Source: Ophiostoma sp. CBS 140.51 (Eukaryota > Ascomycota > Sordariomycetes > Ophiostomatales > Ophiostomataceae). From it: 64,000 nt of DNA. The DNA is taken from assembly GCA_029298735.1 (NCBI GenBank), contig JANSLP010000101.1, forward strand, positions 32,957 to 96,956. The letters are read 5' to 3'. Shown here piece by piece: positions 32,542 to 43,627 of this stretch. Every line of letters starts with the position of its first letter. Position 1 is the stretch's first letter. Below the pieces are notes generated by a model that saw only the letters and a list, made by a program, of their open reading frames with translations, had not been told where the DNA came from and searched no databases. The translations under genes and the position numbers were made by a program.

Positions 32542-34231
32542 GAGGTGTTGTGATGTGCTGTGATAAAAAGGAAGAAAAATATGACGTGAAGGGGCTCTTT
32601 CAATACGGGAAAGAGGGTTCGATAAAGAATAACAATGAGTGAAAAGAGAGAAACATAAATACTTCACCAGTAAAATCAAAAGATAGACAAAGACTGCTAT
32701 CGCTACATATTATAAGAACGACTCGACAGGAAGCTGCGGGATATGGTTTCGCCTCTACCCCAGAATCCGGCCCACACTCCGCACCGTCGACCAGTCTACT
32801 GTCTCGTGTGGCTATGGATTCATCCACGAGACGCCAACGTAGGCACATGCCGCTTATATCTTTTAGCACGTTGCCACCCCAGAGGGCCCCGGATTTACTC
32901 TCCATGAAATCCCCAGATCACAGCTGTCAAAATTTGAATAAAAAGATACAAATCCAACGTTTCCCCATATTCCAGAGTCTGCGAGAATTCGGAGAAGAAA
33001 ACACGAGTCATGCAGTTGTGAGAGGACGTTGCAGTTGAGAAATCCCATGGCTTTCAATTAAGAAGGGGAGAACGCGGCCTTCAGTGTCCGTGGTGTTCAG
33101 ATCTATCCAGTACAAGTATGACTTTAGTGTCTTACTTACACAGGGAACAGCCAATTATATACACTGTTTAGGGTCCTCGTTCTCTGACTGCTTTGGAGAG
33201 AGAGGTAGGCTTGTCAGCTAAACTGACAGAACTTTTGGCATCATATTGACTCAGGTACGGCATTTGATGGTGAGTGGCCGTCCGCTCTGCCAACCATCCC
33301 ACCACAAAACGTGGAGATTGCCCGACAGAGAAATCAAGAATGGCATACCAGAGGGCAATGAGTCCAACTTCAAGCAGTCTTGTTGTCTTTTGAGACTACA
33401 AGCTTTCGTCATTTAGTTGTCCTTCCCTCTTCTCTCTATCTGATTCTTCTTTCCTTCTAAAAAACCTTGAAGGGTGCACTCCAAAGCGTGGAATGTGATT
33501 GTCATGTCCAGTTTATTTGCACTCTAAAATACGTCCTCCAGAACTTGGTGCACAAATCTCACAATCCAGTGCATTTGCACATATTTTATTTGTGCAGTTT
33601 TAATCTCATCTTGGGACCCAGCCCTCTTCCACTTGAATGCCCAGAGAAATCGGATAGAAACGGCTTGCCATGGCTTCCAAGGCGAGGATAAACGATAAAC
33701 GAGAAGTGCAGCGAGTCGCCCCGCTTTTCGACCTGTAAAAGGCTCAACAAACTCCGTAAACTACTCTGAAAACTACACTACAAAGTCGCCCCGAAAAACT
33801 CTGTTCGCCAGCTCGACAAGCTCCGGCATTGAAAGGTGCCAAGCGGGTAGTTTCCAACGAATTTTCGCACCAAACCACCAAAACGCGCCTTTTCCCACCG
33901 CCGGTACACGGCCATGGTGGGGGGCGGGATCCCGCCCTGTGGGGGGTTTATCTGGTTGCAGCATATTGCTGGGAACTGGTACGCACCCTCTGCGAACCTC
34001 TGCGGCATCGGTGCTGTTTTGAGACTGGCAAGATCGTCGTGGTCGATGCCACAATCGCAGCGATTGGGTGGCTGGGAAATTGTGTTTTGATTTTTGATTT
34101 TCTTATCCTTTTGATCTCCATCCAGCTGCAATAAAACCAACTGATCGCCAACCCACCTGATCCTCCCGTCTTTTATATTTCAACAAACCACGTCACATCT
34201 CCTCCTTTTTCTCCACTTCGCCGGCTCAAAA
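32542..34231. promoter_or_regulatory. Long divergent intergenic region, oxidoreductase / ACS permease
   Basis: 1.7 kb with no supported gene. Small ORFs at 33467-33691 and 33778-34140 show no family match. A T/A-rich TTTTATATTT lies about 60 bp upstream of the permease ATG and may act as its TATA element. Confidence 0.5.
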
Positions 34232-35906
34232 ATGGCGACTCCAGATGGCACTCACAACGGCCTCGAGGTCCCCGAGGTCACCGACAACACCGGCGCTCCA
34301 CCACCACCACCAACAGAGAATGAAAAGCCAATCCATACAGCCGTCACTACCGACGCCCACGACGTCCCATCCGAAACGGGCGAGCTGCTCAGCGAAGAGG
34401 CCCGGCCCATCGACCCAGTGGCCGCCAAGCGCGTTCTCCGCAAGATTGATCGCTTCCTGCTGCCCATCCTCGTCGTCGGCTATGGCTTGACGTACTGGGA
34501 CAAGGCCATTCTGGGCTCGGCCGCGCTTTTCGACATGACCACCGACCTTGAGCTGGCCGTTATCAACCCTGTCACCGGTGCCAAGGATACCTCCCGCCTC
34601 AGCTGGGCCACGTCTCTCTTTTACTTTGGCCAGCTCGCCGGCTCCTTTCCCATGTCGTATTTGGTGCAGCACCTGCCGACACGCTACGTCTTGGGTCCAG
34701 GCATCATGCTGTGGGCCATTGTGTGTGCTGCCACGGCCGGCGTGACCACGTACCAAGGGCTGTATGTGCAGCGGTTCTTTTTGGGCTTCTTTGAGTCGAT
34801 TATCCCAACATCCTTCTTGTTGATTGTGGGGTCCTTCTATACGCAGTCGGAGCAGACTCTGCGCCAGAGCTGGTGGTGGACAGCTTCAGGCTGGTTCATC
34901 CTCATCGGCGGCGGCCTCAACTATGGCTTTGCCCAAATCAAAACGGGCGGCCTGCACTCGTGGCAGTACATTTACATCTTTGCCGGAGCGTTGACGTTTC
35001 TGTTTGGTATTGTGGGCTTCTTTATCCCCAGCTCCCCCGTGGATGCGTGGATCTTGACACCAGCAGAGCGTGTGATCGCTGTCGAGCGTCTGCGGGCTGG
35101 CCAGACGGGTGTACGCAACCCTGAAATCAAACCATCGCAGATTTGGGAGGCTGTCACAGACATCAAGGTCTGGCTGATTGCCCTCATCATGGCCTCGGGC
35201 TACACCGTCAATGGTGCCGTCACCGGTTTCGGCCCGCTCATTGTCTCGACCTTTGGCTTCTCGACGCTCGACTCCATCTTACTTCAGTTCCCCCTTGGCA
35301 TCATCAGCGCTTGTGCCATGTTGTTTTCTGGCTGGATCGGCTCTCGTGTCAAGAACATCCGTCTCATCATTGTTATGCTCGCATGCCTGCCCACCATGGC
35401 GGCCTTTATCATCATCTGGAAATCGCATTGGTCCAACCACGCCGCCGCACCCGTCGTCGGCTACTCGCTTATGGGCTTCTTTAGCCCTGTCGTCAGCATG
35501 TCGCTTGTGCTGGCCTCCACCAATGTGGCCGGCGGCACCAAAAAGAGCTTCATGTCAGGTGTACTGTTTGTCGCCTACTGTGTAGGGAACATTGTCGGTC
35601 CGCAGATGATTCGCTCGCAGACGGTCAAGCAGCACTACCCAGCATTGTGGGGTGGTCTTCTCGGATGGTGGGTGTCTCCATATCCCCATGTGTTCCCACA
35701 TCAACATCCAAAACTATTTTTCTTCAACTAACATGTCTGCTCTTAGCTACTCAATCACTATTCTAAGTGCAGCCACGCTCTATTTTGTGCTGTACCGGGA
35801 GAACAAAAAGCGTGACGCCATTGATATGGACGAGGCTGAGCGGAGCAAGTTGTCTTTCAAGGACCTCACCGACAAGCAGAACAAGTACTTTAGATATGCC
35901 TTGTAG
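34232..35906 (+). CDS. MFS transporter, anion:cation symporter family (Dal5/allantoate permease-like)
   Basis: Two exons: 34232-35667 and 35747-35906; the 79-nt intron has GTGGGT, CAACTAAC and CTTAG; 531 aa. The motif KIDRFLLPILVVGYGLTYWDK at about residues 70-90 is typical of the ACS family, with about 12 membrane spans, FFLGFFESIIPTSF in the N-terminal half and GCYSITILSAATLYFVLYREN in the last span. The final exon is short and supplies the end of the last helix plus a basic/acidic tail, as in relatives. Substrates in this family are organic anions such as allantoate, nicotinate, tartrate or pantothenate; the exact one is not readable. Located at the plasma membrane by family. Confidence 0.9.
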
Positions 35907-36078
35907 AACTGGCGCGTGTCTAGGCCAGTCAGGTAGAAGCAAATATTTTGTTATAGCTGCAACGCGAAAGCAATCTCAATACAGTTTTGGCCATATATTT
36001 TATTTATATATTTGATTGTAAAGTCTAGTTTTTAATGATCAGTTCAGTATCCGACAAAGGCGTATTTAAGTGCCTGCT

Positions 36079-39000
36079 TTAGCATCCGCCATCGACGTAG
36101 TCTTCCATGTCCACTCGGCGGTGAAGAAGAAGCGCTAAATTAAGTGCTGCGCCCCAGGTCCCCAGCCTGGTCAAGACCTGGGCACCGTGTTTCAAAATTG
36201 CTCGTGGCCCGTCGATTCTAGATGCCTGGGGCAAACTTGACTCTGATGCTACCAGGGCGTCACTTGCCAAAGCGGCTTCCAGAGCAGTCGACAGTTGGCG
36301 AGTCATGCGTCCGGACAGCGAAGCATCTTGAAGAATGCGCCGCCACAGCTGTTCTCGCAGCGTCTTGGGGCAGAAAAGGCAAATGCCCACAACAAGACAT
36401 GAGCCAAGAACAAATTTATGAGGCTGTAGGGAATGGCACCGCCGGCAAGTACATTGTCGTCAATGTACAGAATGGTGTGTACGGCTTCGATGGCCGAGTC
36501 CAGAATTTTTGTTTCAGGGACGACCAAACCAGCATCAGCACGAAGAGAGGGAGATGAGGAATTATGGCCGCCATCGGAATGCCCACTCGCCAGCCATACC
36601 CGGAGCCGTTCTTTTGCCAGCTGCACACCGCGTGGTCCCTCTTTGCCCATGGTGCGCTGCAAGTCTGTCAAAGATACATGAAGAAGCATGCGGGTGAGTC
36701 TATAAACCAAGGACGATGCCTGTTGAAAAAAGTCATCGGTGACCATGCGTTGCGTATGTGTATCCGATGTGTTTGCTGATGTTGACATTGATGCCTGGTC
36801 GTAGTAGCGACACCACAGTGACAACGAATCTATGAGTGACAGGTCAGCAGCGATAACGTACGTAAGTATCCAGCAATATCCAACAATATTCAGCCAAAAT
36901 GACCACCGTTACTTACCGGATATTTTAGCTTTTCGGTCGAGGAGATTATTGAACTTCACCGAGATCGACTCATCACCAACTGTGGTTTCGTTGCCGGTAT
37001 CCCCACCGCTATCCTGGGCCGTCTCACGCCGGAAGGCCTCAGCCAACGTCCACTCCTGCGACAGTTCGAATGCTTGGTTGGAGACGACCGTGAGAAGCAA
37101 AAAGGCGCTCCACTGGTTCAGACGCATGGACAGCGGCACAGGGCCACATCTCAACGAGTTACTACTGTCGGTTCCAGTACCGTGGACCAGGGCCGGCAAG
37201 AAAGGCAGCAGCGCGGTAGTAAACTGTGGCGCAGGAGGAATAGGCGCCATGCCGAGCAAGCGCTTCCACGACCGGGCAGTGGATGCCGCCCAAAACTCCT
37301 CGTCACACGGTAGTTCCCAATCCGAGATCTCCGCCAGCGAGAACATGCCCCGAATGTTGAGCAGCACAGGAAACTGACTGTCGAGTGTAAACACAAACCA
37401 CTTTAATTTGCGCCGCATCTCCGCGGCTGCCCATTGCTGCCACTGGGTCTCAAGAGATATTTGTCCTTGTGTGGCAATCTGGTTTGTCTGTGCCTGCATC
37501 TCCTCATGGGCCAATCGACGCACATACGTGACCAGCGTGCCCCTCAGGCTTTCTGCGATTTCAAAAGCACGTTTGTTGCCACACCACAGTCCGGTGTAGC
37601 ATATGAGAGCGTAGGCATAGATGGTATGTGTGCTGCGAACGAGCCGAGTGTCGTTTTCAATGGCCGTTTGCAGGCTGCGGCGAGCTTTGTCCAGCAGCAA
37701 AATAGAGAAGCGCCGTGTATGCCGCAGATGGCTATACTTGGCGCCGATCACGACCATAATGGCAATCAACGGTGGCGGCAAGGCATCAATGGACATTGTA
37801 GGCTCGTGCAGCACAGGAGCCTGACAGAAAAAGTGCTTAAAGAACAAGCCGACAAAAGCATTTGCAATCTTCAAGGACGGCAGTATCACGCCAGGGGCCG
37901 TGCCGTGCTCGCCAGGATGCTCGCCAGGCTGCTCACCGCAAACAGTCGTTCTCACCCCATCCCAGGTTGCGGCGCTCATATCATGCCGTGAACTGTGGTT
38001 CAGAAATAGAGGATCGTCATCACACACATGGATGGGTTGACTTTGGCGCACCGTGGCAGAAGACGGGTTCCAGGCAAAGGCCCAATCGTCCTCGTTGGAT
38101 GGGACATTGGGCGGCGATGCCATTCGAGATATGGGGACGGCAGCTTCCTGCGTATTTTGTGAGTGTGGTGGCCGAGGCTGAGGCTGTTGGACATCTCCGC
38201 CCATTTGTTGATGTTGCGGAGGCTGTGTCTGTGCCTGTGCTTGTGTTTGTGTCGCTGGCGATTGGTCTGCAGGATTTCCATGCGAGAAGCTTTCCTGGAG
38301 CATGAATCCATAGAGACCCGACATCTGCACATCAGACATGTTTATGTTCCGTTCCAATTCCTGATCTGACGTTTCCAACAGAGCCTGGTAGAAGTTGTAT
38401 GTGAACCAGTCACTTCTTGCAGCCTCGCCCTGACCGCCTGCTTCTTGCTCCCGCCATGGATGCATGTATGAAGAGAAGTCGTGGTATACATTCGCATAGT
38501 GCGTGTTATGAAACATGTTCGCATCCTGGGACGGTCCCGCCGTGTTGCATAGAGAAGTCTCCTGTGATATGCCGCCTGCTGTTCCTGGCGTGTCAAACGG
38601 CAGCTCCTGTTGTTGACGTTGATGATGCTGATGATGTTGTTCATGCTGTGATTGCCGTGTTTGTCTTGGTAGATGTGAATAAGGATGGAGGTCTGAGCCG
38701 TGTGCAGGCTGAAAGGAGACCGGAGTGCTGTCGGGTATTGGATATCGATGGCGGCTCACCGGCCCGTCTGCAGTACTGGCGTCGACGATGATCGAATCGC
38801 TTTCTGCATCGCGCGTGCCAACAGTCTCTTCGGTCCCCAAGGCTGGAGTCTGGTCGACGCTGGCCTCAGCAACATCCCACGTGTTTGTTGTTTGTTCTGT
38901 GTCTATCGTCATACCCCCACCTGGATAGTGGCCATTGCCATTTTGATGTGTTGCCGCATGCTTTTTGAGCAAGTCGCTTCGTGAAAATGTCTTGGGGCAA

Positions 39001-39261
39001 AGTTGGCAACGATGTGGCAAGACGCGGCTGTCTGAAACATCCAGTGTGGTGATTTAGCAAGTGCAACTTTGAGACGGACGGTGCAAGGCTGCAATAAACA
39101 ATGAATAAACCGCGAAAACCACCAAACTTACGAGCCTTACGGTGCCTCTTCAGGTTCTCAGGGCGTGAAAACGTCCGGGCACATTGATTGCACTTGTGCA
39201 CTGCTGCACCTGGATTGAGTGACGAGGGAAGCTCCCCTCCTCCTTGGCTTGCGCGTACCAT
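36079..39261 (-). CDS. C2H2 zinc finger transcription factor with fungal regulatory domain; C-terminal frameshift
   Basis: Three exons: 39261-39132, 39031-36917 and 36829 onward (introns 100 and 87 nt, GTAAGT donors). The first intron splits zinc finger 1. Two adjacent C2H2 fingers (CNQC..H..H and CQLC..H..H) sit at about residues 20-65, with the HSRVLPHRC linker. A His/Gln-rich stretch and a fungal transcription factor regulatory domain follow (from LPSLKIANAFVGLFFKHFF). As written, the frame ends at 36303 (923 aa). One missing base in the run CCCCAAG near 36366 would carry it to 36079 (about 998 aa) through a helical end that reads like family sequence (RLGTWGAALNLALLLHRRV). Whether this is a true mutation or a sequence error is unclear. 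Target genes unknown; it lies next to two transporter genes. Confidence 0.8.
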
Positions 39262-40240
39262 ATCTTGATTTGCTTGTGAGTCCACATTCGTCAACACGAT
39301 GACAAAGTCTGGGTTGAGTGCTCCTTGAAGGCCTTTGCGGGTGGTGAAGAGAGTGGGGATTGTGGTTCGTTCGGCTGAGTTGGTTGAGCTGAGGGGATAC
39401 AGTAGGCCAATGCGCTAGTTGGTGCCAATAGAAGCTCCTGATTGGTTGAATATGACCCATCGACACAATGAACTGAGTGGGTTCAACAGCGCTTCTTGTG
39501 GGGGTTGGAGGGCCTAAATTCACTACAAGCTAGTGGTATTTATCTTTTGTCTCTGCCTTCGGACTCAGCCTCTTTTTCAAGCTACGAAAGTTGAGCAGAA
39601 GTGTCACAGTCATGTTTGAACAATTCCAAGTGATGTATCAAATGAATAGCATTGGGTCGCTACGCGAGGCCAGTTTTGATGCGGACAGGACACTTTGAGG
39701 CCTAGCGCCAGCTTTGGGCGTCAGGCGAAGGGATAGCGCCGGCACCGTTTTGTGTGGCTCGAACAATGTATCAATTTTTCCAAGAAAAGGGGGAAATTGA
39801 GATTGATCAATATATAGATAATGTAGAGAATTTAATAGTTTATTAAGTAGATAAACGTGAATCGAAGGGGACGTCGTATAGATCCCTCTCCAATGCCGGT
39901 GAAGACTTCGGCGTTGAATTGGGAGACTCTTGTAGCCGAACAATGTAGGTCTTGATGCAAATTATTCAAAACAATTATTTACAAAAAAAACACACACAAA
40001 AAAACATGACTTTTTGACAGTTTACAAAAAAAAGCAAAAAACACACACACACAGAATCACACACTGATCCAAGACAATGATATATTGTGTATACAATGGA
40101 GTGGCTGTTGCCTTTCTTATCGAGAAGATGGCCTGGTTCAACGTGAGCTCAGGTGAGGTTGGACCATTGGACCCATATTTCGGCATTTGGTCCACCACGG
40201 GTAATTGTGGGGCGCACCGTCCCGTCCGCTCAGAACCTCG

Positions 40241-40255
40241 CCGACGACATTTCGG
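40241..40255. promoter_or_regulatory. Inverted CCG-N9-CGG, candidate Zn2Cys6 factor site
   Basis: CCG at 40241-40243 and CGG at 40253-40255, about 520 bp before the transporter ATG. The pattern fits dimeric Gal4-type binding sites; the binding claim is inference. Confidence 0.3.
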
Positions 40256-40264
40256 ATAGTTATG

Positions 40265-40279
40265 GAGTGCGACGACCGA
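40265..40279 (+). repeat. 15-bp direct repeat, copy 1
   Basis: GAGTGCGACGACCGA is found here and again perfectly at 40352-40366, start to start 87 bp. Confidence 0.9.
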
Positions 40280-40351
40280 TCACGCACACAAAACATGAAG
40301 CTGCAGATTTGCAACCTTGTTTCCAACATTTCAAACAGCCGGGATTGATCA

Positions 40352-40366
40352 GAGTGCGACGACCGA
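40352..40366 (+). repeat. 15-bp direct repeat, copy 2
   Basis: Perfect second copy of GAGTGCGACGACCGA; both lie 410-510 bp upstream of the DHA2 transporter ATG. Confidence 0.9.
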
Positions 40367-40619
40367 GTTGGGAGGACACTACCGCGCATGTCTGACATAC
40401 CGCTCGGCATGAATATGTAAACAACGACCACAAAACTTTAAAATTATGTGCTCATTATTTATTTGAAGTATCCATTTCTATAGGAGATAGGTTGAATGAC
40501 CAATAGAGACAGTTTACTCTAAGAGCAGACCACGACATGTATCAGTCAGAGCAATTGGCGGACCCCTTATGAATGTGCGCCGAGATATGTCGACTGAATG
40601 GCAGCAAGACGGCATGGCA

Positions 40620-40626
40620 TATAAGG
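40620..40626 (+). promoter_or_regulatory. TATA-like element before the DHA2 transporter
   Basis: A TATAAGG sequence about 155 bp upstream of the ATG at 40777, a usual distance for a fungal core promoter with a 5' UTR of roughly 100 nt. Confidence 0.4.
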
Positions 40627-40776
40627 ATCAGAGTAGACAGAACTGTCAAAGTGCGTTCTTCTGCCATCAATTTGATAGTCTACAAACAAATATCGGCATT
40701 TCAGTTCTGTCTCTCGAAACCAGCGTACATAATTTCTTTATTTTCTTTCTGTCTCGCGACGGCCCTTGACTCAAAA

Positions 40777-42594
40777 ATGGAAACGTCAACATCCTCTTCC
40801 GGAGTATTCGACATTGAGAAACAATCCGAAATCGACACAGTGCCGCACGCTACTGCGCTGAAGGATACCGACTTTGACGATACTCTCACACGCCAACTCA
40901 GTAAAGCAAAGCTTGAAAACCGCCCTCGTCAATCCACGCCCGATGCCCCAGCCAGTGATGGAGAGAACGCTTCATCTGCCATTGAAAACCCTGGCACTGA
41001 AGAAATTACTGGATTCCGCTGGATTCTAGTGTGTATTGCTCTGTACCTCTCGACATTTATGTACGGTCTGGATACGACAATTGCAGCAGACGTACAAAGC
41101 GCGGTTGTCGAGACATTTGGCACCGTCGGCAAGCTTGCATGGCTTGGTGCTGGATTTCCTCTTGGATCGATTGCCGTCGGGTTGCCGTACGGATCACTCT
41201 TTACGCACTTCAACATGAAGTGGGCGTACATTGGTGGCATTGTGCTGTTCGAGGTTGGCTCTGCTCTATGTGGAGGTGCTCCTAATATGGACACCTTGAT
41301 CGTTGGGAGAGTCATCGCGGGCATGGGTGGTTCAGGAATGTACCTCGGCGGTTTAACACACTTCTCCGCTCTCACATCTCCCCGAACACGTGGAGCATAC
41401 ATCACTGGGATTGTCTTTGTTTGGGGAATTGGCAGTGTTTTGGGCCCTGTTGTTGGAGGCGCCTTCAGCGACTCATCGGCTACATGGCGTTGGGCATTTT
41501 ATCTAAACCTGGTCATTGGCGGTGCAACAGCACCTATCTACCTCTTCTACTTGCCGGCCGTCACACCACCCAGTGTTGCTGCAGCTGAAGCAAATGGGAC
41601 GCTGTTACCAGTTCGGACTCGACTTGCTCGATTGGATTATGTCGGCTTCCTTTTGAGTGCTGGAGCTTGGGTGACCCTCACTCTCGCACTGCTGTTCGCC
41701 GGCACTCAATGGGAATGGTCTGACGGGCGGACTATTGCCACGCTGACGGTGTTCGGTGTTCTATTTGTCGGATATATTCTTCAACAGTACTTCTGTCTCT
41801 TCACAACACCGGAAACCCGATCTTTCCCTGGCCATCTCATCGCACCCGGAACCAGTGGAGCACGCACCCAAATACTTTTGTACATTTCCACATCAGCATC
41901 CATTACGACCATGTTCATCCCTACCTACTACATTCCGGTCTATTTCCAGTTCGTCCAAAACGACTCTGCTCTCATTGCAGCCGTCCGTCTCCTACCCTTC
42001 GTTCTCATCGCCATCAGTACCAACCTCGCCAGCAGCTTCTTTCTTCGACTCGTCAAGTACTACATGCCAGTGTACCTTGGTGCGGGGATTCTGATCACCA
42101 TTTCCAGTGCTCTTCTCTACAGATACTTGAACCCAGACACAGCAATATCCACCATCTACGGGCTAACTGTTCTTGGTGCCATTGGCACAGGACTTCTTGT
42201 CCAGGCCGGATTCCAGGTTGGCACACTCGTCATAAAGGATCCTGCGGACATGGGTCATGTCATAAGCGTGCAGAATGTCAGCCAGATTGGTGGCCAGGTA
42301 CTTTGTCTGGTTATTGCAGGACAAATCTTTCAGAGCGTCGCTACAAACAAGCTACGGGCTGTTCTATCTGGCCTTGGGTACACGGATGCCGACATCCAAA
42401 GTGCTGTTGCCGGATCCCGCAGCGCTTTGTTCGAGAGTCTCCAAGGCGATCTCAGGGATAGAGCAATTCGAGCCATCACGGAGGCCATCCAGGCTACCTA
42501 CGTCCCTGTACTTGCTGCGGGCGCCCTCATTGTTGTGGTCGCTATTTGCATGCGGCGTGAAAAGCTCGTGTTTGAGCACCCTGTCGCTGCCTGA
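40777..42594 (+). CDS. MFS multidrug-type transporter, DHA2 (14-TM) family
   Basis: A single exon of 605 aa. The open frame begins earlier, at 40573, but the ATG at 40777 (CAAAAATGG) fits the expected 85-residue cytosolic tail. GLDTTIAAD in the first helix is the DHA2 motif D1 equivalent, VGRVIAGMGGSGMY lies in helix 4, and GIGSVLGPVVGGAF in helix 5 is the antiporter motif C. About 14 hydrophobic segments are visible. Relatives export toxins, drugs or secondary metabolites. The C-terminus has a long hydrophilic loop before the final span, as in relatives. Confidence 0.9.
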   Translation: METSTSSSGVFDIEKQSEIDTVPHATALKDTDFDDTLTRQLSKAKLENRPRQSTPDAPASDGENASSAIENPGTEEITGFRWILVCIALYLSTFMYGLDTTIAADVQSAVVETFGTVGKLAWLGAGFPLGSIAVGLPYGSLFTHFNMKWAYIGGIVLFEVGSALCGGAPNMDTLIVGRVIAGMGGSGMYLGGLTHFSALTSPRTRGAYITGIVFVWGIGSVLGPVVGGAFSDSSATWRWAFYLNLVIGGATAPIYLFYLPAVTPPSVAAAEANGTLLPVRTRLARLDYVGFLLSAGAWVTLTLALLFAGTQWEWSDGRTIATLTVFGVLFVGYILQQYFCLFTTPETRSFPGHLIAPGTSGARTQILLYISTSASITTMFIPTYYIPVYFQFVQNDSALIAAVRLLPFVLIAISTNLASSFFLRLVKYYMPVYLGAGILITISSALLYRYLNPDTAISTIYGLTVLGAIGTGLLVQAGFQVGTLVIKDPADMGHVISVQNVSQIGGQVLCLVIAGQIFQSVATNKLRAVLSGLGYTDADIQSAVAGSRSALFESLQGDLRDRAIRAITEAIQATYVPVLAAGALIVVVAICMRREKLVFEHPVAA

Positions 42595-42820
42595 GTATCC
42601 AATACAGAATGGAGCCTCATAACGTTTTGGCTAATATTTCAATGTCACTAGGAAGTGCTGAATGATACACAAGGCACGAGGAAGGCTTGAATGCTATATA
42701 AATAGAAAATAAAATAAAATCGGCAGGGATATTTACGTGGTGTGATCTGTAGACAAAATAATGTCTGCGTTTTACCTGTCACTTATCGAACCAACAGCGG
42801 CCGTTTTCTTCAGAATCAAT

Positions 42821-42933
42821 CTAAAGATGGTCAACGGTAGGCAACTTGGCATTGTTGTCGTTGATTTCTTCCATGGAAACCTCCACAGTCTCGCCAAACA
42901 CATGGTATACTTCTTCCAGAGTGAGTCTTTTGT
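42821..42933 (-). pseudogene. Orphan last exon of a sugar transporter paralogue
   Basis: Read on the minus strand after a TACAG acceptor-like site, this segment closely parallels the last exon of the sugar transporter at 46622-48471: LTLEEVYHVFGETVEVSM.. against LTLEEVNLVFGESVEVSM.., sharing also NDNNAKLP and VDHL before the stop. One base is missing after ACAAAAG, and there is no upstream transporter exon; the sequence beyond is unrelated AT-rich DNA. This is therefore a remnant of a deleted paralogue, in the same strand orientation as the functional copy. Confidence 0.85.
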
Positions 42934-43627
42934 CTGTATTTTGGACCGGGTATGCGATTGTGTTATCCCACCCCCAAAAAAACCAAAAAACTTCATTGGT
43001 GTCCCTGTAAATTACAACTCAGCTTTGGGGGCGATGCGCGAGTTAGCGTGTGCATTTCATTGATTGTCGATCTGCGGTTTTGAGCTGGCATAAATGTAAA
43101 TGAGCATGAAAGATTTACTTTCAGGAGTTGAAACATCTAACAATTTTTATCTGTACCAACTACGAGGTAATTAACACGCCGTAATTACTCTGTCCATCTA
43201 AATAGACCCTACGTCGTGCTCTTGCTAAGGCATCAAGCTTTTATTCTACGGCTGCGCCCGCCCCTGCCGAGCCCCCCCGGTCGGCTGTAATTCAGTCGAT
43301 CGCAGTGCCACTCTAGCTTGGGCTATTTACCCGCTGCCGAATGAAAAAGGATCTCCTTATATTTTTACTTTCTAAACAAGACGCAAGACGACCAACATAT
43401 ATATGGCCCTATATTTATTAACGTTGGCCCCCTCCTTTATCCTCGCTCTGCGTCGTAATGTCTCGTCTTTCACCCCGTGTAGGATACTCAACCTCGCCAA
43501 AAGGGATCTTTCTATGACTCGTTCAGACTTTATCCATATCAGATCTTCCTTTACGATGCAGCTTCTGACTAGGACATCTCTTCCCCCGGTGACATCGGCG
43601 TCGCCCGACGAACTAGTGACTTTTTAG
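42934..43627. other. Intergenic, no supported gene
   Basis: AT-rich with a C/G-rich patch at 43250-43290. An open frame at 43403-43627 (74 codons) may be the ruined start of the beta-propeller pseudogene but has no motif. Confidence 0.35.

Larger units (their letters stand above)
39262..40776. promoter_or_regulatory. Divergent regulatory region, C2H2 factor / DHA2 transporter
   Basis: 1.5 kb with no gene. It holds an A/C-rich stretch (39960-40060), an inverted CCG-N9-CGG pair (40241-40255), a perfect 15-bp direct repeat, and a TATA-like element before the transporter. Confidence 0.6.
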
